This document shows positions 55,916 to 64,000 of a stretch of DNA of 64,000 bases, in pieces. The position numbers were made by a program, and so were the translations under genes. This stretch comes from an uncultured Shimia sp. GTDB lineage: Bacteria; Pseudomonadota; Alphaproteobacteria; Rhodobacterales; Rhodobacteraceae. Below the pieces are notes generated by a model that did not search any database, was not told the origin of the DNA, and worked only from the letters and a program-made list of their open reading frames with translations. The DNA is taken from assembly GCA_937897325.1 (NCBI GenBank), contig CALCOY010000014.1, forward strand, positions 1 to 64,000, written 5' to 3'. Position 1 is the stretch's first letter; every line of letters begins with the position of its first letter.

Positions 55916-57193
55916 TTACTTGCAGCCCACTTCGATATTGTTTTCATCCGCATAGGCCGCGCTGTCGGCTTCGATCAGCGGCTGGATCACCTCCACATCG
56001 GTGTTTGCGAATTCCGAGATCAGCGTCCATTCCTTGGCCGATGCGTCCCACTGGGTCATCCCGATCAGGCCGGGACCGCCGTGGTTGTCACAGCTGACGC
56101 TGAAGGACGGGCCGAAACCGGGCAGGCCAAGTTCCGTCATGCGGGCTTCGGTAATTTCGAGCTGTTCCATCCCGTCGCGCATCATTGCGGGCGTGATTTC
56201 ATCCGTGCCGTGGATGTCCTGCGCATTCTTGGCCGCTTCGGCTGCCAGCATGGCCGCATAGAGACCGCGGTTGTAAAGCACCGTGCCGATCTGATCGCCT
56301 GCACCGGCGGCAAGGCCCTTGTCGACCACATGTGTCTGGATGTCCTCGAAGATCGGGAATTCGCTGCCGACGCCGTGGAAGGTTAGCGCCTTGTAGCCAT
56401 TGGCCGCATCACCTGCAGGCAGCACATCGTTTTCGGAACCGGACCACCAGATTCCGATGAAGTTTTCCATCGGGAAGCGGATGTTGGCGGCTTCCTGAAC
56501 GGCGACCTGGTTCATCACGCCCCAGCCATACATGATGACAAAGTCAGGACGATCTCGGCGGATCTGCAGCCACTGGGACTTCTGTTCCTGGCCGGGATGG
56601 TCGACGGGGATCAGGCTGAGTTCATATCCGTGCTTTTCCGACAGCTCTTCGAGCGTGCGGATCGGTTCCTTGCCATAAGCGGAATTGTGATAGACCAGCG
56701 CGATCTTCTTGCCCGCGATGTCGCCCTGACCCATCAGGTAGTTGATGGCACCCGAGGCCCCGTTCCAGTAGTTGGCGGGGTAGTTGAAGACGTGGCTGAA
56801 GACCTGACCATTGGCAGCCGATGTCCGGCCATACCCCATCGAGTGGATCGGGATGTCATCGGCAGTGGCTTTCGGGATCAGCTGGTAGGTGATGCCCGTG
56901 CTGAGGGGCTGATAGACCAATGCGCCTTCACCCTTGGTGGATTCATAGCATTCCACGCCGCGTTCGGTGTTGTAGGCGGTTTCGCATTCGACCACGCGTG
57001 CCGGAACGCCGCCGATGCCACCGTCGCGTTCGTTCAGCAGTGTGAAGTAATCCGCATAGCCGTCCGCGAAGGGGATCCCGCCCGAGGCGTAGGGCCCCGT
57101 CCGGTAGGAAAGCGACGGGAACACAAGGTCCGCCATCACCGGCCCTGCGGCCATAAGAGCTGCCATGGCAGCGGTTGCGAGTTTCAATGTCAT
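55916..57193 (-). CDS. ABC transporter substrate-binding protein (LivK-like)
   Basis: A 425-residue periplasmic binding protein of the Leu/Ile/Val type I family, with a signal peptide (MTLKLATAAMAALMAAGPVMA). It starts with FPSLSYRTGPYASGGIPFADGYADYF and has the IALVYHNSAYGKEP hinge segment. It is larger than LivJ/K (about 370 residues) and belongs to the branch that binds other organic acids or amides, so leucine-type specificity is not assured. A GGGAGG ribosome site precedes the ATG. Confidence 0.87.
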   Translation of the reverse strand: MTLKLATAAMAALMAAGPVMADLVFPSLSYRTGPYASGGIPFADGYADYFTLLNERDGGIGGVPARVVECETAYNTERGVECYESTKGEGALVYQPLSTGITYQLIPKATADDIPIHSMGYGRTSAANGQVFSHVFNYPANYWNGASGAINYLMGQGDIAGKKIALVYHNSAYGKEPIRTLEELSEKHGYELSLIPVDHPGQEQKSQWLQIRRDRPDFVIMYGWGVMNQVAVQEAANIRFPMENFIGIWWSGSENDVLPAGDAANGYKALTFHGVGSEFPIFEDIQTHVVDKGLAAGAGDQIGTVLYNRGLYAAMLAAEAAKNAQDIHGTDEITPAMMRDGMEQLEITEARMTELGLPGFGPSFSVSCDNHGGPGLIGMTQWDASAKEWTLISEFANTDVEVIQPLIEADSAAYADENNIEVGCK

Positions 57194-57257
57194 CGGGTGT
57201 ACCTCCCTTGGTTTTTTATCCGATGGTGCGCCGGGTCGTTCCGGCCTGTGCCGGGCC

Positions 57258-58334
57258 CTAGTGGGGGAACGGCCATAATCTGAGTTTTTCCTTCGTCACG
57301 CGCCAAAGCTGGGCAAGCCCATGGGGTTCAGCAATCAGGAAGATGATGATCAGCGCGCCGACGATGACAAGCTGGAAATGTGCGACGATGTCGGTGGGCC
57401 AGCCAAGCATATCCACGCCCACGATCTTGAGCGCCACGGGCAGAACCACGAGGAACGCGGCCCCCGCGAAGGATCCGAAGATGGAGCCGAGCCCGCCGAT
57501 GATGATCATGAAGAGGACGATGAAGCTCTTCTGGATGCCGAAGACCTCACCCACCTCAACCGCGCCGAGATAGACGGCGAAGAACAAAGCACCCGAGATG
57601 CCGACAAAGAAGGACGAGACGGCGAAGGCGGTGAGCTTGGCCTTGAGCGGGTTCACCCCGATGATTTCAGCGGCGATGTCCATATCGCGGATCGCCATCC
57701 ATTCACGCCCCACGGAACCGCGGGTCAGGTTCCGCGCGATGATGGCGCAGAGGACGGTGAAGGCGAGACAGAACAGGTAGGTCGCCCAGGCCTCGGTATT
57801 GGCGCCGGTGACGGGCACGCCAAAGACCATGCGTTCAGGCGCGTTGATCTGGCCCGAGGCGGAGTAGTTGTAAAACCACGAGACCTTGTTGAAGAGCCAG
57901 ACCAGGAAGAATTGCGCGGCCAGCGTTGCGACGGCGAGATAGAAGCCTTTGATGCGCAGACTCGGCAGGCCAAAGGCCGTGCCCACCATCGCCGTGATGC
58001 CACCGGCCAGCAGCACGTGGATGAAGATGTTCACATCCGGGAAGGCCGTCATGAGCTTGTAGCAGGCATAGGCGCCCACGGCCATGAAGCCGCCAGTGCC
58101 CAGCGATACCTGCCCGCAATAGCCTGTCAGGATGTTCAGACCGATGGCGGCGATGGCGTAGATGAGGAAGGGCAGAAAGATCGAATTGACCGCGTAATCC
58201 GTCATCACGAAGGGCAGGACCAGCACGGCGACGGCCAGCACGAAATAGTAGCGGTAGCGATCGAACTTGATCGGGAAGGTCTGACTGTCATCGACATAGG
58301 ACGTTTTGAAGTCCCCGGCCTCGCGATAGAACAT
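57258..58334 (-). CDS. livM: Branched-chain-type ABC transporter permease (LivM-like)
   Basis: A 358-residue inner-membrane permease with about nine hydrophobic helices. The LivM signatures AIAAIGLNILTGYCGQVSLG, FGLPSLRIKGFYLAVATLAA and GREWMAIRDMDIAAEIIGVN are present. It pairs with the LivH permease encoded at 59871. Its start shares one base with the stop of the small membrane-protein gene upstream. Confidence 0.92.
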   Translation of the reverse strand: MFYREAGDFKTSYVDDSQTFPIKFDRYRYYFVLAVAVLVLPFVMTDYAVNSIFLPFLIYAIAAIGLNILTGYCGQVSLGTGGFMAVGAYACYKLMTAFPDVNIFIHVLLAGGITAMVGTAFGLPSLRIKGFYLAVATLAAQFFLVWLFNKVSWFYNYSASGQINAPERMVFGVPVTGANTEAWATYLFCLAFTVLCAIIARNLTRGSVGREWMAIRDMDIAAEIIGVNPLKAKLTAFAVSSFFVGISGALFFAVYLGAVEVGEVFGIQKSFIVLFMIIIGGLGSIFGSFAGAAFLVVLPVALKIVGVDMLGWPTDIVAHFQLVIVGALIIIFLIAEPHGLAQLWRVTKEKLRLWPFPH

Positions 58335-58606
58335 CAGGTTTTCCTTTCGTCAAAACGGAGCGCAAAGGCGACCAATGCCGCCAGTCCGGTGTAGAAAAAG
58401 AGAGAGTCCAGAGAGTTGATCATGGCCTGCGCGGTCGTGACCCTCTCTGCAAAGCTGCCATCGGCAGCAAAGCGAATGCTCTCGATTGCTGTGTAGGTTT
58501 GGATGAGTGTCAAGACCGAGGACACCAAGACATAAAGTAATAGGGCGATGGGCGTAGCCCGGAAGATCGGCAACATCCGATCCGTCATGGCGTTTACATC
58601 GCTCAT
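58334..58606 (-). CDS. Small membrane protein upstream of livM
   Basis: A 90-residue protein with two hydrophobic helices (about residues 16-35 and 65-84) joined by a loop. I do not recognise it. Its stop overlaps the livM start in a TGATG arrangement, which argues for cotranslation and perhaps an accessory role with the transporter, though the family is unknown. It is divergent from the plus-strand gene at 58712. Confidence 0.65.
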   Translation of the reverse strand: MSDVNAMTDRMLPIFRATPIALLLYVLVSSVLTLIQTYTAIESIRFAADGSFAERVTTAQAMINSLDSLFFYTGLAALVAFALRFDERKT

Positions 58607-58711
58607 AACCGCACCTCACACCCGTTAACCACGTCACAACCATTCACCCTTTCGCCGCATTTCTTCCCGGTTCCGGGGGCACGCTTCACGCGGGTAAGTG
58701 GAGTGCGCGGG

Positions 58712-59014
58712 ATGACTGCGATTATGGACGAGATGCGGCGGCTTGATGCTGCGCGCGACCGGGGAGAGTTGAGTGCCGTGGACCACGCGGCACGAAAGGC
58801 CGCGCTGATTGAAGCCATACCGGATGCCGAGACGGGCCCGCCCATGGCGCAGACCATCGGGGTTTGGCACATGATCATCCTGTCGTTCAGCCTTGTGGGA
58901 TTTGTGAGCGGTGCTGCCCTGATGATATCGGGCGATGTCACGCTGGCGCTGACGCTGGGCATCACCGTTCTGGCCTCGGTCACGATCGGGCTGTTTCGAA
59001 TGATCGACGAATGA
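58712..59014 (+). CDS. Small two-helix membrane protein with SHOCT-like N-terminus
   Basis: A protein of 100 residues. Residues 1-30 (MDEMRRLDAARDRGELSAVD followed by HAARKAALIEAI) look like a SHOCT-type short helical domain, and two membrane helices follow (near residues 52-70 and 76-94). It is the only plus-strand gene in the Liv region and interrupts the leftward operon. A GGAG lies 9 bases before the ATG; a GTG three codons upstream is possible. No function can be assigned. Confidence 0.65.
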   Translation: MTAIMDEMRRLDAARDRGELSAVDHAARKAALIEAIPDAETGPPMAQTIGVWHMIILSFSLVGFVSGAALMISGDVTLALTLGITVLASVTIGLFRMIDE

Positions 59015-59018
59015 CGCC

Positions 59019-59765
59019 CTAGCGTTTGCAGAAGCGCGTGAGGATCCAGCCAAGGGCCCACAGAATTGCGGCGATGCCCAACCCGATCGCCATGAAACGC
59101 AGCATCACATCCGGGGCGAGCAGCGCAAACCAGCCTTGTTCCGCCCGCGAGGCGTCGACATAGGCGACCAAGACGGTGATGAGAGAGACGGGAAAGGTCG
59201 CCACGGCCACCCATGTGGCCAGAACGCGCAGGCTTGCGCCGATGCGGCCCTGCATGGGTTCGTTGCGCACCATCGTTTCGGATGTCCAGCCCCAGAGATA
59301 GAGCAATGTCAGGAAGCCGAGCAGCGTCAGACCGATGACCAATGACAGAACGGCGATGCCAGCTGTGGGGTCGAAGGTCACGTCCTGACCGTCGATCCGG
59401 TAGACTGCCACAGACAGGAAGATCCCGGTGATCCCGGCGGACAGGAAGGTCAGCATCGCGACGCGCAGCCGCGCAAAATAGACGGGGCGCTGATCCGGCA
59501 GGATCCAGCCTGCCAGGATCGTCAGCACGTGCAAAAACCCGGTCAGCAGGCCCAACGCACCCGACCATGCCATGATAAGAACATTCCGGGGACTTTGCGG
59601 TTGCCTGCCTTCGGTCAGCACCTGACGGAAGGCCGCTTCGACAAGAAGACCCACCGCGATGCATAAGGCAATCACGGAGAACCATCCAAGCCATTGGGCG
59701 ATCTGGACTTTTCGCGGCGTCATACCAATTGGCATGACGCTCAAAGCGGGCAGAATTTGGACCAA
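59019..59765 (-). CDS. Hypothetical polytopic membrane protein
   Basis: A protein of up to 248 residues with about seven hydrophobic segments, for example IAQWLGWFSVIALCIAVGLL and GIAVLSLVIGLTLLGFLTLL. Hydrophilic loops are short. I do not recognise a family. An ATG 14 codons downstream (59723) is an alternative start. It lies convergent with the SHOCT-like gene and downstream of livH. Confidence 0.65.
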   Translation of the reverse strand: MVQILPALSVMPIGMTPRKVQIAQWLGWFSVIALCIAVGLLVEAAFRQVLTEGRQPQSPRNVLIMAWSGALGLLTGFLHVLTILAGWILPDQRPVYFARLRVAMLTFLSAGITGIFLSVAVYRIDGQDVTFDPTAGIAVLSLVIGLTLLGFLTLLYLWGWTSETMVRNEPMQGRIGASLRVLATWVAVATFPVSLITVLVAYVDASRAEQGWFALLAPDVMLRFMAIGLGIAAILWALGWILTRFCKR

Positions 59766-59870
59766 GGCGAGGCCTTGACGCGAAGGTAAAGGTCATGATC
59801 GTGCCCGCCGCGCCATCACGGACAGGTCTGCGCAACCGGAATGATATGTGCTGCCGAGCGATCACGTGGT

Positions 59871-60875
59871 CTAAACCCTTTCGATGATCTTTTCGCCAAA
59901 GAGGCCTTGCGGACGGAATACGAGAAACAAGAGGGCCAGCACATAGGCGAACCAGTTCTCGGTGGCGCCGCCGATCATCGGACCGATGGCAAACTCAAAG
60001 AGCTTTTCGCCCACGCCGATGATGAGCCCGCCGATGATGGCGCCCGGGATCGAGGTGAAGCCGCCAAGCATCAGGACCGGAAGGGCCTTCAAAGCGATCA
60101 GAGACAGCGAGAACTGAACACCCGACTTCGCACCCCACATGATGCCCGCGACCAGGGCGACGAAGCCCGCGACCGACCAGACAAGGATCCAGATCGCGTT
60201 GAGCGACACGCCGACGCTGAGGGCGGCCTGATGGTCATCGGCCACAGCGCGCATGGCGCGGCCCTGTTTGGTGTATTGTGAAAAGACCACAAGCAGCGTA
60301 ACGAGCAGGATTGCGATGATCGTGGCCGTGATGTCCAGATTGTCGATGAAGAAGCCGTAGCCGAAGATTTCAAAGGTGAATTCGTCGATGGCCAGGTTGA
60401 TGCCCTGCGGCAAGCAGGTGTTGTCCGTAAGGCAGACATCCAGCCGCTTGATCTCGGAGCCCCACATGAGATCGGCAACCCCTTCAAGGAAATATGCCAG
60501 ACCAATCGTCGCCATGAAGAGAATGATGGGTTCCTGTCCAACCAGATGCCGGAAGACGAAGCGCTGCACCATCCAGGCCAGCAGGATCATAACGCCCACA
60601 GTCAACAGAATGGCGAAGACGGAGTACACCTCCCACCCGAAATAGTGGATCTTTGTGCCGAAGATGGCATTGATCAGATGGGCAAAGGGGACCTGTCCGT
60701 TCTGAATGCCCACGAACGTCATCGCCGCGAACAGGGCCATAACGCCCTGCGCGAAGTTGAAGATCCCGGATGCCTTGAAGATCAGGACGAAACCCAGGGC
60801 GACAAGCGCGTACATGACACCGGCCATCAGACCGTTGAGGAAAACCTCCATCGCAAAGACGAGTTGTTCAGGCAT
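59871..60875 (-). CDS. livH: Branched-chain-type ABC transporter permease (LivH-like)
   Basis: A 334-residue inner-membrane permease. LivH signatures include GLMAGVMYALVALGFVLIFK, SGIFNFAQGVMAL, GRAMRAVADDHQAALSVGVS and VLMLGGFTSIPGAIIGGLII. The start codon overlaps the stop of the secreted-protein gene (TAATG). It forms the transport channel with LivM, but here the two permease genes are separated by about 1.5 kb of small membrane-protein genes, an unusual gap. Confidence 0.92.
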   Translation of the reverse strand: MPEQLVFAMEVFLNGLMAGVMYALVALGFVLIFKASGIFNFAQGVMALFAAMTFVGIQNGQVPFAHLINAIFGTKIHYFGWEVYSVFAILLTVGVMILLAWMVQRFVFRHLVGQEPIILFMATIGLAYFLEGVADLMWGSEIKRLDVCLTDNTCLPQGINLAIDEFTFEIFGYGFFIDNLDITATIIAILLVTLLVVFSQYTKQGRAMRAVADDHQAALSVGVSLNAIWILVWSVAGFVALVAGIMWGAKSGVQFSLSLIALKALPVLMLGGFTSIPGAIIGGLIIGVGEKLFEFAIGPMIGGATENWFAYVLALLFLVFRPQGLFGEKIIERV

Positions 60876-61474
60876 TACTTCACACTCACTCCCATCAGAT
60901 TGGCGGTATGATCCCGCAAGGGCTGGTAGGACACGCGAAAGCGGGTCAGCCCTTCAAATGTCATGTTCCAGTTCAGCGTCACCTCGGTCACGCGACCGTC
61001 CCGCATCGGCGCGGCAAGGAACGTCGCCGCATAGGCGCGGGCCATCGTGACCTTGGATTTCGGTTCGAATTCGTTGTTGGCCGTGAAACGCGCACCTGGC
61101 CCGTCGCGCCAGTTGTCATAGACCCGCAAAAGATCCGCATAGCCCAGCCCCCAGGCCAGAACCTCGCAGGCGGGTTCGTCGTAAAGGTAGACGACCATGG
61201 CTGAGGTCATCTCGGTTTTCTGATAGCCGATCACGTGGGTGTTGAGCGCGCTTTCGAAATACCGCCGGAATGTCTTTGGCACAGGGCCGAGGTCGTCCGG
61301 GCTTAGGCTGGTCGGATCCTGCAGATAGGGCATGCATTTGGATTGGATGACCTTGCAGAGATCCTCCATGTAGGGGTTGGCCGGATCGCACAGGGCCGGT
61401 TCCTCTGCCACTGCGGCGCGGGGCAGCAGAACGAGGGCGAGGGCCATCAGGGGCAAGGCCAGCGCCTTAATCAT
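60875..61474 (-). CDS. Secreted hypothetical protein between livG and livH
   Basis: A 199-residue exported protein with a signal peptide (MIKALALPLMALALVLLPRA, cleavage near VAE). The mature part has several cysteines (LCDPANPYMEDLCKVIQSKC) that may form disulphides, and a C-terminal beta-rich region. I do not recognise the family. It overlaps livG by 8 bases and livH by one base, so it is made with the transporter and could be an accessory periplasmic component. Confidence 0.75.
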   Translation of the reverse strand: MIKALALPLMALALVLLPRAAVAEEPALCDPANPYMEDLCKVIQSKCMPYLQDPTSLSPDDLGPVPKTFRRYFESALNTHVIGYQKTEMTSAMVVYLYDEPACEVLAWGLGYADLLRVYDNWRDGPGARFTANNEFEPKSKVTMARAYAATFLAAPMRDGRVTEVTLNWNMTFEGLTRFRVSYQPLRDHTANLMGVSVK

Positions 61475-62285
61475 GCGAGACCCCGAGATAGGCGTCGATC
61501 ACATCCTGGTTGCTGCGCACTTCGTCGGGTGTGCCGTCGCCGATCTTCTTGCCGTAATCCATCACAACGACGCGGTCGGAGAGGTCCATGACAACGCCCA
61601 TATCGTGTTCGATCAGGGCGATTGTAGTGCCGAATTCGTCATTGACGTCGAGGATGAAGCGGGACATGTCCTCTTTTTCTTCGACATTCATGCCCGCCAT
61701 GGGTTCGTCCAAAAGCAGGATCGTGGGTTCGGCGGCAAGCGCGCGGGCCAGTTCGACCCGCTTTTTCAGGCCGTAAGGCAGACGGGCCACGGGTGTCTTG
61801 CGGATGGCCTGGATTTCGAGGAAGTCGATGACCTTTTCCGCTTTTTCGCGGTTCTCCGTCTCTTCCGCCTCGGCCTTGCCCTTCCAGAAGGCCTGCGCAA
61901 AAAGTCCGGTCTGCATCTGCGTCAGACGACCGGTCATGACGTTGTCGAGAACGCTCATCCCTTCGAACAGCGCGATGTTCTGGAAAGTGCGGGCGATGCC
62001 CTGGCGCGCGACCTCAAAGGGTTTCATCGGTGGACGCGGAGCCCCTTTGTACCAGACCTCTCCTTGCTGGGGGATATAGAAGCCCGAAATCACGTTCAGC
62101 ATCGAGGATTTGCCCGCCCCGTTCGGCCCGATGATCGCGCGGATCTCGCCCTCGCGGATGTCGAACGATATGTCCTTGATCGCCTCGACCCCGCCGAAAC
62201 GGAGCGTGATGTTCTTCATCTCCATCACGACGCCCCCGATCTTGCGGCCATCGGCGGTGACGTATCCTTCGGTTTGATCAAGCAT
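61467..62285 (-). CDS. livG: Branched-chain-type ABC transporter ATPase (LivG-like)
   Basis: A 272-residue ATPase. Walker A is GPNGAGKSSMLNVISGFY, the signature region reads LPYGLKKRVELARAL (YG in place of SGG, as often in LivG-type proteins of this cluster), and Walker B ILLLDEPMAGMN is followed by IEHDMGVVMDLSD. The ATG at 62285 has a GAGGTG ribosome site; a longer in-frame start adds 34 residues. It is the first transporter gene of the leftward operon. Confidence 0.9.
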   Translation of the reverse strand: MLDQTEGYVTADGRKIGGVVMEMKNITLRFGGVEAIKDISFDIREGEIRAIIGPNGAGKSSMLNVISGFYIPQQGEVWYKGAPRPPMKPFEVARQGIARTFQNIALFEGMSVLDNVMTGRLTQMQTGLFAQAFWKGKAEAEETENREKAEKVIDFLEIQAIRKTPVARLPYGLKKRVELARALAAEPTILLLDEPMAGMNVEEKEDMSRFILDVNDEFGTTIALIEHDMGVVMDLSDRVVVMDYGKKIGDGTPDEVRSNQDVIDAYLGVSHD

Positions 62286-62487
62286 GGGACACCTCAGTTG
62301 GGTCGATGGGGCCGGGAACCCGATGATGGGCGATCTGCGTGCGACGCACCGCCGTGGAGACGCCCAGCGCAACACCGGAAACGTCATATTTTAAGGGCTT
62401 TGCCGCATAGGGCGACCGGATGCCGCCAGAAATATTAACCATTCCGTGCGCACCCTGTTGACGTTCAGACAAAAAGGGGCAGTCATC

Positions 62488-62652
62488 ATGTTTGATCACA
62501 TCGAACGCCGCTACCTTCTGCGCATGGCCCGCGTTTTCAAATTGCGCGGGCTCAATCGGGCGGAAGCACGGCGCGCTATCATGACCGAAATCGGACCGAT
62601 CTGCTGCGAAAACAGCGTGCGCTGCGCTGTGCGCCACGTGTTTCAGCGCTGA
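62488..62652 (+). CDS. Small basic hypothetical protein
   Basis: A 54-residue basic protein (MFDHIERRYLLRMARVFKLR, then GLNRAEARRAIMTEIG) with two cysteines in ICCENS. An AAAGGGG ribosome-like site lies 9 bases before the ATG. It sits between livG and the acyl-CoA synthetase gene, on the opposite strand. It may be real, but there is no recognised family. Confidence 0.45.
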   Translation: MFDHIERRYLLRMARVFKLRGLNRAEARRAIMTEIGPICCENSVRCAVRHVFQR

Positions 62653-62657
62653 TCCGA

Positions 62658-64000
62658 TCATTCGGCCGCCATCTTCTGCGATACGGTCTGCACGGCAGCT
62701 GAGCGTATCTCTAAGGTTGCACTGATCGATCCCTTGCGGCCATCTTCATAGGTCACTTCGGTCGTCGTGCTGACCTTTTCGGAGCCGTCATAAAGTGCTG
62801 CGATGATATCGGCAAATTTCTCTTCGATGATCCGGCGGCGCACTTTTCGCGTCCGGGTCAACTCCCCGTCATCCGCGTCGAGTTCCTTGTGCAGCACAAC
62901 AAAGCGATGGACCTGACAACCTGACAGCATCTCATCCTCGGCGACCGATGCGTTGATCTCTTCCACGTGGGACTGGACGGCGGCGAGCACCTGCGGATGC
63001 CCGGCAAGCTCCTGATAGGAGCCATAGGAGATGTTGTTGCGTTCAGCCCAGTTGCCCACGGCGGTCAGGTCGATATTGATGAAGGCTGTGCATTCCTCCC
63101 GCCCGTTGCCGAAGACCACCGCTTCGAGGATGTTGGGGAAGAATTTGAGTTTATTTTCAACATATTTCGGCGCAAAAAGCGACCCGTTCGCCATCTTTCC
63201 CACGTCCTTGGCGCGGTCGATGATGCGCAGATGCCCGGTGTCTTCTTCGACGAAACCGGCATCACCAGTGGCCACCCAACCTTCTGCATCCTTGGTGCCC
63301 GCCGTGCTTTCGGGGTTCTTGTAGTATTCGACGAACACGCCGGGAGAGCGGTAGAAGACCTCTCCGCTGTCGCTGATCTTCAATTCGACGCCCGGGCATT
63401 TCACCCCAACCGTATCGGACCGCACCTGCCCGTCGGGCTGGGCGGTGATGAAGACGGTCGCTTCGGTCTGGCCATAAAGCTGTTTGAGATTGATGCCCAT
63501 GGAGCGGTAGAAATCGAAGATCTCCGGGCCAATCGCCTCGCCCGCCGTGTAGCCTACGCGCACGCGGCTGAAGCCAAGTGTGTTCTTCAGGGGTCCGTAG
63601 ATCACCAATTCGCCCAGCGCATATTTCAGACGGTCCATCAGACCGACGGAATGCCCGTCCAGAATTGCCGGGCCGACTTTTTTCGCCTGATCCATGAAGT
63701 AGCGGAAGAGGCGCTTCTTGATGGGGTCGGCATCCTCCATCCGGATCATGACTTGGGTCAGTTGTGTCTCGAACACGCGTGGAGGTGCGAAGTAATAGGT
63801 CGGGCCAATCTCGCGCAGATCCACATGCATCGTGTCGGCACTTTCGGGGCAGTTCGTACAGAACCCGGTCCAGAGCGCCTGGCCCACGGAAAAGATGAAG
63901 TCTCCGACCCAGGCCATGGGCAGGTAGGCGAGAATGTCGTCGGTCTGGCGCAAGCCATCGAATTCACTGGAGGATTTCGATGTCTCAATCACGTTGCGGT
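62658..64000 (-). CDS. Long-chain-type acyl-CoA synthetase, 5' end outside window
   Basis: The C-terminal 445 or so residues of an AMP-forming acyl-CoA synthetase of the FadD15-like, about 650-residue class. KQLYGQTEATVFITAQPDGQ is the A5 motif, TGDAGFVEEDTGHLRIIDRA with KMANGSLFAP the A8 region, and LTRTRKVRRRIIEEKFADII the C-terminal domain. The N-terminal substrate domain and the ATP loop lie beyond 64000. It is upstream of livG on the same strand, so it probably belongs to the transporter operon and would activate the imported acid. Confidence 0.88.
   Translation of the reverse strand, partial: RNVIETSKSSSEFDGLRQTDDILAYLPMAWVGDFIFSVGQALWTGFCTNCPESADTMHVDLREIGPTYYFAPPRVFETQLTQVMIRMEDADPIKKRLFRYFMDQAKKVGPAILDGHSVGLMDRLKYALGELVIYGPLKNTLGFSRVRVGYTAGEAIGPEIFDFYRSMGINLKQLYGQTEATVFITAQPDGQVRSDTVGVKCPGVELKISDSGEVFYRSPGVFVEYYKNPESTAGTKDAEGWVATGDAGFVEEDTGHLRIIDRAKDVGKMANGSLFAPKYVENKLKFFPNILEAVVFGNGREECTAFINIDLTAVGNWAERNNISYGSYQELAGHPQVLAAVQSHVEEINASVAEDEMLSGCQVHRFVVLHKELDADDGELTRTRKVRRRIIEEKFADIIAALYDGSEKVSTTTEVTYEDGRKGSISATLEIRSAAVQTVSQKMAAE

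Noticed and set aside
57321-58394. Open frame of 357 codons on the plus strand opposite livM.
   Set aside because: It is antisense to a clear LivM permease; its composition (long runs of Asp, Glu, Gly, Arg, His) is what reversed membrane-protein codons give, and it has no recognisable motif.

Overview
The window looks like a chromosomal segment of an alphaproteobacterium of the Rhodobacteraceae (Roseobacter group). The grounds are a generally high G+C content with tightly packed, often 4-bp-overlapping operons, a VPLPA-type C-terminal sorting signal, an alphaproteobacterial ROK-regulated xylose locus, and a LivFGHMK-type transporter set between acyl-CoA ligase genes. This is inferred from gene content and protein style; no rRNA, tRNA or species marker is present.

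Region 1 (about 0.2-16.2 kb) is a carbohydrate locus. After an ankyrin-repeat gene and a gene-poor stretch comes a leftward operon xylF-xylH-xylG-glk (sugar ABC uptake plus glucokinase). It is divergent from a ROK repressor gene (xylR type), whose 3' end overlaps a secreted CRTAC1-like FG-GAP/ASPIC-UnbV protein. A second leftward operon holds xylB-xylA and a MauG-like di-haem cytochrome c peroxidase. It is divergent from a nucleotide-sugar epimerase and rpe. Two near-identical 20-bp sites in the two divergent promoter regions are candidate XylR operators tying the regulon together. A thioredoxin-fold gene and a MarR regulator with two perfect 15-bp palindromes follow.

Region 2 (17.1-30.2 kb) is catabolic. 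A six-gene leftward acyl-CoA operon (bifunctional hydratase/dehydrogenase, PimC/PimD-like acyl-CoA dehydrogenase pair, thioesterase, hydratase, CoA ligase) is divergent from a four-gene peptide-type ABC transporter. Region 3 (30.2-38.6 kb) is mixed housekeeping: a BciB-like FrhB-family gene coupled to nadK, glyA, a hydrolase, a cyclopropane-fatty-acid synthase and a large MscS channel.

Region 4 (38.7-46.6 kb) is a tightly coupled seven-gene glycan operon: UDP-sugar dehydrogenase, two MurG-like and two GT4-like glycosyltransferases, a histidine phosphatase and a NodB-like deacetylase. No polymerase, flippase or exporter is encoded beside it, so the product is unknown.

Region 5 (46.7-52.3 kb) is accessory DNA: a large interrupted palindrome, an orphan Phd-like gene, a broken REP-associated transposase gene (RAYT) flanked by two inverted pairs of REP hairpins and carrying a hairpin-bearing insertion, a lower-G+C Fic toxin with a small SFAYGN-type antitoxin, lepA, and then a Phd-Doc module translationally coupled to a protein with two CxxC pairs. 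Two different Fic-fold toxin modules therefore flank one translation-factor gene.

Region 6 (52.4-64 kb) holds an entericidin-like lipoprotein, a PaaK-like ligase lacking the usual ATP loop, a VPLPA-CTERM protein and a Liv-type ABC transporter (livF, livK, livM, livH, livG). The transporter genes are interrupted by small membrane and secreted proteins and followed by a long-chain-type acyl-CoA synthetase cut by the window edge. The transporter plus two CoA-ligase-like proteins suggests uptake and CoA activation of an organic acid, an inference from context only.
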